A DNA stretch of 49,822 nt from an uncultured Aquimarina sp. (lineage in GTDB: Bacteria > Bacteroidota > Bacteroidia > Flavobacteriales > Flavobacteriaceae). The notes beneath the pieces are model-generated. The model saw nothing but the letters and a program-made list of their open reading frames with translations. It searched no databases and was not told the origin of the DNA. Each line of letters starts with the position of its first letter. Positions within the stretch are counted from its first letter, which is position 1. Positions 42,817-49,822 of this stretch are shown one piece after another. The stretch lies in contig CANMML010000029.1 of assembly GCA_947499005.1 (NCBI GenBank), positions 1 through 49,822 of the forward strand. The letters run 5' to 3'. A program made the translations under genes and the position numbers.

Positions 42817-43908
42817 ATGAAATTCGTAAAATATATAGTACCCGTAATTTTTTCCTTTTTACTATTGAATGCTTGTAAGGAAAAAGAGGTAAAGAAAGAG
42901 GAAGTACTTCGCCCTGTTAAATATGAAGTTGTTGGGACTTCGAATATTCAAGGAAAAAGAACCTATAGTGGAACTGCAAAAGCTAGTGATGCAATAGGAT
43001 TAAGCTTTAGGAGTGGTGGAATTATTACCAAAGTAAACTATTGGAAAGGAGATAAAGTTAAAAAAGGAGCAGTTATTGCTAGATTGGATAACGTTGAAGC
43101 GAATTTAGCTTATGAGCAATCAGTATCGGCACTAAATTCAGCCAAATCAGCTATGAATACAGCTAAATCTAATTTGAATAGAATAAAGTCTCTATACGAA
43201 AAAGGAAGTAATTCATTGAGTGATTATGAGCAAGCTAAAAATTCATATCAATCTGCTTTAGATCAATATGAATCTGCAAAACGAAATAAAAGTATACAAG
43301 CGACTCAATTGAGCTATGGTATTATTAAAGCTCCTAAAGACGGAGTTATTGCTTGGACGGATGGAGCGGTTAACGAACAAGTAACTGCAGGACATCAATT
43401 TGCTGAATTGAATGCAGGGAAAGGCATTAAAGTAGAAGTAGGTTTGCCAGAAGCTGTAATTAACAAAGTGAAAGTTAATATGTCTACTAAAATAAAGTTT
43501 TCAGTTATTGAGAATAAAGTTTTTGAAGGTAGGATTTTTGAAGTTTCACCAAGTATAGATCCTAATTCTTTAACCTATATAACTGCGATAGAAATTATCA
43601 ATCCAGTTCCAGAAATCAAACCAGGAATGGCCTCCAATGTTACGTTTGACTTTTCGCAAAACAGTACTAACACCAGTAACAAATTGATTATACCTGTTAA
43701 AGCTGTCGGAGAAGATGGTAAAGGGAATTTTGTTTTTGTGGTAGAATCGAATGACGGAAAAATAGGGAAAGTTAAAAAGCAGCATATAGAAATAGGAGCA
43801 CTTACATCGTCAGGATTTGAAGTTAAAAAGGGCTTAAGCTCTGGAGAAAAAATCGCTACAGCAGGTTTACAAACCTTGTTAGACGGTCAAAAAGTGAAAT
43901 TACAATAA
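42817..43908 (+). CDS. RND efflux periplasmic adaptor (membrane fusion protein)
   Basis: A 363-residue lipoprotein with the lipobox LNAC (Cys20). The adaptor order is normal: a lipoyl-like half-motif (FRSGGIITKVNYWKGDKVKKGAVIARLD), a coiled-coil hairpin (about 95-160), the second lipoyl half (IIKAPKDGVIAWTDGAVNEQVTAG), then beta-barrel and membrane-proximal domains. It bridges the RND pump with the TolC-type channel. It lies 5 bp after the TolC-fusion gene and 21 bp before the pump. Confidence 0.95.
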   Translation: MKFVKYIVPVIFSFLLLNACKEKEVKKEEVLRPVKYEVVGTSNIQGKRTYSGTAKASDAIGLSFRSGGIITKVNYWKGDKVKKGAVIARLDNVEANLAYEQSVSALNSAKSAMNTAKSNLNRIKSLYEKGSNSLSDYEQAKNSYQSALDQYESAKRNKSIQATQLSYGIIKAPKDGVIAWTDGAVNEQVTAGHQFAELNAGKGIKVEVGLPEAVINKVKVNMSTKIKFSVIENKVFEGRIFEVSPSIDPNSLTYITAIEIINPVPEIKPGMASNVTFDFSQNSTNTSNKLIIPVKAVGEDGKGNFVFVVESNDGKIGKVKKQHIEIGALTSSGFEVKKGLSSGEKIATAGLQTLLDGQKVKLQ

Positions 43909-43929
43909 TCACTATCAAAAGAAAAACAT

Positions 43930-46900
43930 ATGAATTTTGCTAAATTTTCCATTGAGAAAAATAGAGTTGCTCTAAGTATTCTTGCCGTAGTGATGATTAT
44001 GGGAATGGTCTTTTATGGTTCACTGTCGAGAGATAGTATGCCTCCTTATACTATTCGTGTGGCTTCTGTTGTTTCTTCATTTCCAGGAGCTAGTCCCGAA
44101 CGTGTCGAGGAATTAGTAACCGACAAAATCGAGAAAATTGCTCAAGAGCTTCCTGAACTTAAAAAAGTAACTAGCACATCTAGAACAGGGCTTTCTGTAG
44201 TTCAAGTAGAGCTTAAAATGGAGGTGACACCCGAACAATTGCAACCTGTTTGGGATCGATTACGACGTAAACTAAGTTCAATTCAAGGTTTGCCGAGTAA
44301 CGTACAACCACAATTGAAAGACGACGGAATTGGAGAAGTTTTTGGTATTGCACTTGGGATAACAAGTGATGGATTTTCATACGCGGCTATGAAAGAATAT
44401 GCAGATGACCTAAGAGACGATTTAATTAAACTAGAGGATGCTGCAAAGGTAGAATTAAACGGGACACAAGAAGAACGTGTTTTTATAGAGTTTGAAAATA
44501 CTAGATTAAAAGCTTATGGATTAACTTCTAGTAAATTGAAAAATATTATTAGCAGTACTAATATCTTAAGTTCAGGAGGAACTGTTAATGTTGGATCAGA
44601 ACTTATCATTCTTGAACCTACGGGGAATTTTAGTGATTTGAAATCGGTAGAAGAGATGCTTATTCCTATTGGACAGAGCGGACAAGTTGTAGCCCTTAAA
44701 GATATAACTACAGTTAAAAAAGGATATATAAACCCTTCCAAACAAAAAGTGCGCATCAACGGTAAAGATGCGATTTCGCTTCATGTTTCTTTGAAAAAAG
44801 GGAGAAATATTATCAAGCTGGGAGAAGAAATAGATGTATTACTGACCGAGTGGCAAGGGAAATTGCCGGTAGGTTTAGAGATCGATCGATTGGCATCTAT
44901 TGATAAATACATAGATATTAAGATTAGTGATTTCCTAGGAAACTTATTACAATCTATTGGTATTGTATTAGCCGTAATGTTAGTGTTTCTTGGTTTTCGT
45001 ACAGGGATGGTTATCGCAAGTTTAATTCCTATTGTAACCATAACAACATTAATGGTTATGGGGCTTATAGATGTTGGTCTTAATCAGATTACGTTAGCTG
45101 CTTTAATTATGGCATTGGGGATGATGGTAGATAATGCCATTGTGGTCGCCGAATCTATTATGGTCAAGATGGAAAACGGAATTGATGTTAAAAAAGCAGC
45201 TATAGATTCTTGTTCCGAATTATTTATGCCTTTGTTGATTTCGACATTAACAACATCAGCTGCATTTTTAGCCTTCTTTATGGCCGAATCTGTAATGGGA
45301 GATATTATGGGGCCTATTTTTGTAGTGATTACTATTGCATTGCTATCCTCATGGATTATTTCATTAAGTATTATTACGCTTTTCTGTGTGTTTTTCTTGA
45401 AAATTAAAAAGAGAGAAGATGGTAAAATTGGCTTTTTAGATCGTATGATTAATGGATTGAAATCCAAATATAAAGATCTTATTTTGTTAGCCTTAGCATG
45501 GAAGAAAACAGTATTAGTGGGTGTAGTATTATTGTTCTTTTTATCGCTTTATGGTTTTACAAAACTAGCGTTTGTATTCTTCCCTGATAGTGATCGTAAT
45601 ATGATTACGATTGATATCAACTTACCCGAAGGCACTAAAATAGAAAGTACTACAGAAACGATACTTGCTATAGAAGAATTCATTATAAAAAACTTAAAAG
45701 TTACAGCCGATAGAACCACAGGTATAGTTGATTGGTCTTCTTACATTGGAGAGGGACCATCTTCTTACGATCTAGGATATAATGCAGACGAACCGAATTC
45801 TAATTATGCCCATATTTTAGTAAACACTTCTTCTTTTTTAGTGAATAACGATATGGTAAAACAATTAGATGTCTTTTGTTTTAATGCATTTCCTAATGCA
45901 GATATTAAAGTCGGTTTATTAGGTTCTGGTGGAAGCGGAACACCTATCGAAATAAAAGTTTCGGGCGATAACCCAGATAAACTAGCCAGTATTGCAGAGG
46001 AAATAAAAGCAGAACTCTTTAGTATTTCGGGGACAAAAAATATCAAAGATGATTGGGGGCCTAAAGGGAAAAAATTTGTGATCGATATCAATCAAAATAA
46101 AGCACAGTCTGCGGGCATTACAAACCAAGATGTAGCAATATCATTACAAACCGTATTAGATGGTTTTCGAGCAGGTGAGTTTAGAGAGAATGACAAGTCT
46201 ATCCCTATTATAATGACTAGCAATCAAGGGAAGCAACAATCTCTAGGGACATTAGAAACGCTAAATATTTATGGACAAAATTCAGGGAAAAGTGTTCCTT
46301 TATTGCAAATAGCGAATATTATTCCACAATGGCAATATTCTAAAATAAAGCGTTTAAACCTTACCCGAACAATTAATGTATCTAGTGAATTGACTGCCGA
46401 TGGAAATGCTTCTGAAATTACAGCAAAAATAAAACCATGGCTACAAGAGCAAGAATTAAAATGGGGGAAAGCCTATACCTATAAATTAGGAGGTGATGCT
46501 GAGAATAGTGCCGAAAATATGGGAGCCGTAGCAAAGTACCTGCCGTTGTCAGCTTTTATAATTGTAATGTTATTAATCATACAATTTAATTCTTTTAGAA
46601 AAATGACTATGGTCGTTACTACAATCCCTTTAGGCGTTATAGGAATGGTAATAGGACTGTTATTGTTTGGTGTTCCTTTTGGGTTTATGGCTTTCTTAGG
46701 AGTAATCTCTTTGGCAGGAATTGTAATTAATAATGCCATTGTACTTATTGATCGAATTGAGATTGAAGAGAATGAATTAAAAAGAGTCCCTCAAGATGCG
46801 ATTATCGCAGCATGTATTCAACGTTTTAGACCTATTCTATTAGCCACTTTTACCACTGTACTTGGTTTAGTGCCTTTGTATTTAGGAGGAGGAGAAATGT

Positions 46901-47040
46901 GGGAGCCTATGGCAGTTACCATTATGGTCGGTTTATTATTTGGTACCGTAATTACGTTACTTTTCATTCCTGCATTTTATAGCGTATTGTATAAAGTAGA
47001 TTACACAAATTATCAGTTTAAAGAAGAATTATTGGATTAA
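43930..47040 (+). CDS. RND efflux pump, HAE1-like permease
   Basis: A 1036-residue inner-membrane pump with twelve helices and two large periplasmic loops. Family motifs such as RVEELVTDKIEK, AALIMALGMMVDNAIVV and LGVISLAGIVINNAIVLID are present. The proton-relay positions differ from AcrB: helix 4 has Asp401-Asn402 where AcrB has Asp407-Asp408, and helix 10 has Asn934 where AcrB has Lys940. Such variants exist in other Bacteroidetes pumps. Substrate cannot be read from sequence. Confidence 0.95.
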   Translation: MNFAKFSIEKNRVALSILAVVMIMGMVFYGSLSRDSMPPYTIRVASVVSSFPGASPERVEELVTDKIEKIAQELPELKKVTSTSRTGLSVVQVELKMEVTPEQLQPVWDRLRRKLSSIQGLPSNVQPQLKDDGIGEVFGIALGITSDGFSYAAMKEYADDLRDDLIKLEDAAKVELNGTQEERVFIEFENTRLKAYGLTSSKLKNIISSTNILSSGGTVNVGSELIILEPTGNFSDLKSVEEMLIPIGQSGQVVALKDITTVKKGYINPSKQKVRINGKDAISLHVSLKKGRNIIKLGEEIDVLLTEWQGKLPVGLEIDRLASIDKYIDIKISDFLGNLLQSIGIVLAVMLVFLGFRTGMVIASLIPIVTITTLMVMGLIDVGLNQITLAALIMALGMMVDNAIVVAESIMVKMENGIDVKKAAIDSCSELFMPLLISTLTTSAAFLAFFMAESVMGDIMGPIFVVITIALLSSWIISLSIITLFCVFFLKIKKREDGKIGFLDRMINGLKSKYKDLILLALAWKKTVLVGVVLLFFLSLYGFTKLAFVFFPDSDRNMITIDINLPEGTKIESTTETILAIEEFIIKNLKVTADRTTGIVDWSSYIGEGPSSYDLGYNADEPNSNYAHILVNTSSFLVNNDMVKQLDVFCFNAFPNADIKVGLLGSGGSGTPIEIKVSGDNPDKLASIAEEIKAELFSISGTKNIKDDWGPKGKKFVIDINQNKAQSAGITNQDVAISLQTVLDGFRAGEFRENDKSIPIIMTSNQGKQQSLGTLETLNIYGQNSGKSVPLLQIANIIPQWQYSKIKRLNLTRTINVSSELTADGNASEITAKIKPWLQEQELKWGKAYTYKLGGDAENSAENMGAVAKYLPLSAFIIVMLLIIQFNSFRKMTMVVTTIPLGVIGMVIGLLLFGVPFGFMAFLGVISLAGIVINNAIVLIDRIEIEENELKRVPQDAIIAACIQRFRPILLATFTTVLGLVPLYLGGGEMWEPMAVTIMVGLLFGTVITLLFIPAFYSVLYKVDYTNYQFKEELLD

Positions 47041-47041
47041 A

Positions 47042-47704
47042 ATGAAGCATAAACAAATTATTATATTAGGAATCGGATTATTGTTAGCCAGTTGTTCATC
47101 GCATGTGAAATTAGTAAAGTCTTGGGATGCAGAAGCATTTAATCAAGCTTCAACTAAAACGGTATTAGTCGCTGCGAGGACTCCCGAGACAACAGTTCAA
47201 AAAACATATGAAACCGCTTTAGTAAAACGTTTACAATCAAAAGGAATAAAAGCAGTTGCACTACATCAAAAGTTTTCAGATTTGGTGTATAAAAAGGAGC
47301 GTTCTGAAGCTGAAATCACTGAGATTTTGACTCGATTTAAAAAAGAGAATATCAGTACTATTCTAGTAACTTCATTAAAAGAACAATTTACTACTGCAAA
47401 AGTAATAACCGATCAAACAATTGGTCATATAGATGATTATAGAGGGAAATACTTTTTTGTTTTCGGTGCTGATGAGATTACAAAATTGCCCGATTTAAGG
47501 AAATTAGATAATGGGACTACTAAAATTGATAGTGAAATAAAAGTAATTCGAGAAACTACTTATGCGTTAGAAGCATTAACATATGATATTTCATTACCAA
47601 AAGAAGAGCAATTGGTCAATATACGTCTGGTAAATATTGTGAACCCTCAATCTTCAGAAAAAGTATTAAAGAAATTTACAAGTATAGTAACTAAGCCTTT
47701 CTAA
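47042..47704 (+). CDS. Lipoprotein of the efflux operon, unknown
   Basis: A 220-residue protein with the lipobox LLASC (Cys18). The mature domain alternates strands and helices (VLVAARTPE, TYETALVKRLQSKGIKAVALHQ, NISTILVTSLKEQ), a pattern of small periplasmic lipoproteins such as the GNA1162 and DUF4136 types, but I would not assign either. It begins 1 bp after the pump gene and ends 4 bp before the outer-membrane protein gene, so it belongs to the efflux operon. Confidence 0.8.
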   Translation: MKHKQIIILGIGLLLASCSSHVKLVKSWDAEAFNQASTKTVLVAARTPETTVQKTYETALVKRLQSKGIKAVALHQKFSDLVYKKERSEAEITEILTRFKKENISTILVTSLKEQFTTAKVITDQTIGHIDDYRGKYFFVFGADEITKLPDLRKLDNGTTKIDSEIKVIRETTYALEALTYDISLPKEEQLVNIRLVNIVNPQSSEKVLKKFTSIVTKPF

Positions 47705-47708
47705 AGTG

Positions 47709-49154
47709 ATGCAGATCGTATTTAATGTAAAAATCATTAGAATCGTACTTATTTTCCTTGTATATAATAATGCGTTTTATGCTCAGGGAAATTACCGAAC
47801 TGAGAATCATGGAAATCGCTCTATATTACTTAATGGAAATGTAACAGGAAGTGTCGATGATTTGGGGCTTACTTTTTATAATCCATCACGCTTAGCAGTA
47901 ATTGAAGACCCAGCCTTTTCGGTAGGTGGTAAGGCATTTGAATTTAGTAATATAAAACTAAAAAATGCTTTTGGGGAAGGGCAAAATATTACCCAATCTA
48001 CATTTAATGCGATACCAAGTTTTGTAGCGGGTACTTTTGAAACGAAACTGTTACCGAAAGATAAATTTGCCTACGCATTTATATCTCGTACCAATAATGA
48101 TATTGATTTTGGTTACGATACAGGTATTATTACTGGACAGTCAAATACAGGTATTCCTGATGCAGAAAATTTTATTGGTCGTATTAATTTACAGGACAAA
48201 GTTACTGACGAATGGATTGGAGGTAGTTGGGCAAGAAAAATAAATGATCGTTTTGCAATAGGGGCAAGTGGTTTTTTGTCCATTTATGAAATGAGAGGGC
48301 TTGGATCTACTTTGTATACTGGAGAAAATAATCAAGGTGATGTTACTACTTATAATAGTCAATTGACTTATAAACAAAGCACGTATGGATTGTTTTTCAA
48401 AGTGGGTATGTCTTATAAAGTTCCAAAGTTAGAACTAGGGTTGAATATTCATTTACCGTATATCGATTTCAATAATTTAAGTTCAGCATCTTTTACTGGA
48501 GAAGAGTTTTTAGCAGGTAATGGAGCGGATAATATTTTCAATTTTATAAGCTTATCAGGTGTTGAAAACAAAAGAAGAACACCTTTAGGAGTTGCCTTTG
48601 GTATGGGATTACCAGTTAAAAAAAGTAAGCTACATTTTAATGTAGAATGGTATGACAAGCTAAGTAAATACAAGAGAATAACGCTTCCTGATTTTGTGAT
48701 TTCTAATAATACAGGAGAGCCATTAGATTTTGATGAACAACGAAAATCTGTAATTAATTTTGGAATGGGAAGTGAAATCTATGTTTCACCATCAGTTAAA
48801 GGTTTTTTAAGTTTTTCATCTGACTTCTCTTCTTATGTAGAAAACACGAATCTCTTTGACGTAATCAATCAGAACGAAGGAGAAATAAATTACGAGTCAG
48901 ATTATTGGCATTTTGCTGCAGGAGTCGATTTAAAATTGAAATGGGGTAAATTTTTATTAGGAACCAATTACTCTAGAACGACTTCAACTTTTGTGCAACC
49001 TATTAATTTCCCTACCCAAGATATAAATACACAAACCCCAAGTAGTTCCGAATTAGATATTAGTTCTTGGAGGGTTATTGTTGGTGTCGAGATTTCTTTT
49101 ATCAAAGAGAAGCTTAATAAACTAAAAGAGAAGTTAAATAAAATTGAAGAATAG
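47709..49154 (+). CDS. FadL-like outer-membrane protein
   Basis: A 481-residue protein read from the ATG at 47709 (a GTG one codon earlier is possible). The signal peptide ends near YAQG. The mature N-terminus, with NRSILLNGNVTGSVDDLGLTFYNPS, fits the FadL/OmpP1 plug-like start in Bacteroidetes, where an FYNPA-type motif is usual; the rest is a series of amphipathic beta strands with SWARKINDRFAIGASGFLS and GVAFGMGLP. A role in moving hydrophobic substrates across the outer membrane is inferred. The C-terminal end is a coiled, Lys- and Glu-rich tail (KEKLNKLKEKLNKIEE). Confidence 0.75.
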   Translation: MQIVFNVKIIRIVLIFLVYNNAFYAQGNYRTENHGNRSILLNGNVTGSVDDLGLTFYNPSRLAVIEDPAFSVGGKAFEFSNIKLKNAFGEGQNITQSTFNAIPSFVAGTFETKLLPKDKFAYAFISRTNNDIDFGYDTGIITGQSNTGIPDAENFIGRINLQDKVTDEWIGGSWARKINDRFAIGASGFLSIYEMRGLGSTLYTGENNQGDVTTYNSQLTYKQSTYGLFFKVGMSYKVPKLELGLNIHLPYIDFNNLSSASFTGEEFLAGNGADNIFNFISLSGVENKRRTPLGVAFGMGLPVKKSKLHFNVEWYDKLSKYKRITLPDFVISNNTGEPLDFDEQRKSVINFGMGSEIYVSPSVKGFLSFSSDFSSYVENTNLFDVINQNEGEINYESDYWHFAAGVDLKLKWGKFLLGTNYSRTTSTFVQPINFPTQDINTQTPSSSELDISSWRVIVGVEISFIKEKLNKLKEKLNKIEE

Positions 49155-49180
49155 ATTCAGAATAAAAGAGAGGGCCAATT

Positions 49181-49765
49181 ATGCTAGATAGATTATATGC
49201 ATATCGATTTGAATTATTTTTTATCAGCCAAGTAATATTACTTTTTGGTTCATTGTTACCTATACCAAGTGGTGTAGTAGAATCGATACTATTTCCGCTT
49301 TCAGCTATTATAAATAGCTTAATAGGGATCGTGTTGTTACGATTCAAGCCGAAGTCTAAATGGTTCTTAGTCATTTTACTTTTTATCATAGTTATACTTT
49401 ACATATTACAGTCTGTCGGCTCTATAAATCAAGGGGCAATAGGCGTTTTATTAATGATCACTAATTTCATTTTTTATAGCATCATTACTATCGAAATTAT
49501 AGAACAAGTATGGAATGCTACCTTAATAAATCAAAAAATCATTTTAGGCCTTATTAGTGGGTATTTGTCACTTGGTTTGATAGGGTTTTTTATTTGTGTT
49601 TGTATTGAAAGTGCAAACCCTGGTTCATTTCATGGAGTTACTATTGACGCGGCTCAGCCCAATCTTCTTATAGAGGATTTAATGTATTACAGTTATGTTA
49701 CATTATTAACCATAGGTTATGGCGATATGTTACCAATTACGCCACTATTAACCCGACGGCAATAA
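49181..49765 (+). CDS. Potassium-channel-like protein, cut short after the filter
   Basis: A 194-residue membrane protein. About five hydrophobic segments (20-40, 45-65, 70-95, 95-120, 130-155) precede a pore loop YYSYVTLLTIGYGD with the K+ selectivity filter TIGYGD at 177-182. Normal channels continue with a full inner helix of 25 or more residues; here only about 12 residues follow before a stop codon. Neither of the other frames downstream gives the expected helix within the 57 bases left. It lies 26 bp after the FadL-like gene. It may be a broken gene or one ended by an insertion. Confidence 0.75.
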   Translation: MLDRLYAYRFELFFISQVILLFGSLLPIPSGVVESILFPLSAIINSLIGIVLLRFKPKSKWFLVILLFIIVILYILQSVGSINQGAIGVLLMITNFIFYSIITIEIIEQVWNATLINQKIILGLISGYLSLGLIGFFICVCIESANPGSFHGVTIDAAQPNLLIEDLMYYSYVTLLTIGYGDMLPITPLLTRRQ

Positions 49766-49822
49766 ATAGAGATTTTTTATGCTGCGTATTTTATATCCTT
49801 ATGGTTAAAATATTTAGCCACT

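Noticed and set aside
45084..45467. 127-aa minus-strand frame in the RND pump
   Set aside because: Shadow of membrane-helix codons of the pump.

Overview
The window looks like chromosomal DNA of a marine-type Flavobacteriaceae (phylum Bacteroidetes). It is AT-rich. It carries gldB-gldC, a 3-residue-spaced family of Bacteroidetes -7 elements (TAnnTTTG) in front of several genes, hardly any classical Shine-Dalgarno sequences, a DnaG of the flavobacterial type, and many secreted or lipidated proteins with typical flavobacterial signal peptides. No species can be named from sequence alone.

Layout. 1-5.3 kb: an eleven-copy 7-bp repeat at the left edge, a TPR/HisKA_2 sensor kinase preceded by an unknown 185-aa protein, a cystatin-like 87-aa protein, an unknown 214-aa beta-rich protein and a DUF4105/Lnb-type membrane protein. 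5.4-11.2 kb: truA and an ABC exporter, then a SAM-I riboswitch that leads into metX, an OsmC protein and a PLP sulfhydrylase (methionine synthesis by direct sulfhydrylation). 11.2-19.5 kb: housekeeping genes rlmN, a polyprenyl synthase, dnaG (without its zinc ligands), an orphan NarL-type regulator, nadE, gldB and gldC. 19.5-22.7 kb: an accessory pocket between gldC and cinA. It holds a repetitive, lysine-rich protein whose N-terminus resembles cargo proteins of extracellular contractile injection systems, a duplicated 3' end of cinA and a small secreted protein. 22.7-36.8 kb: Hpt, FAH hydrolase, a DnaQ-like exonuclease, an ECF sigma factor with a glycosyltransferase, isochorismatase, nitrilase, recG, ribF with an HTTM protein, a LURP-one-like protein, pth, rplY and prs. 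36.9 kb: tRNA-Leu(CAA).

37.2-49.8 kb is the most distinctive block. A LytS/LytTR two-component pair and an AraC regulator precede a small Spy-like secreted protein. Then comes a closely packed operon: a TolC-type outer-membrane protein fused to an N-terminal ABC-type substrate-binding domain, a lipidated adaptor, an RND permease with altered proton-relay residues, a lipoprotein, a FadL-like outer-membrane protein and a potassium-channel-like protein that stops just after its selectivity filter. My inference is that this is a complete tripartite efflux (or ligand-sensing efflux) cassette with its own regulators.

Best candidates for something new are the substrate-binding/TolC fusion cassette, the injection-system-like effector candidate beside a duplicated cinA end, and the cystatin-motif protein. 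All functional calls come from reading motifs by eye; none was confirmed by a database search.
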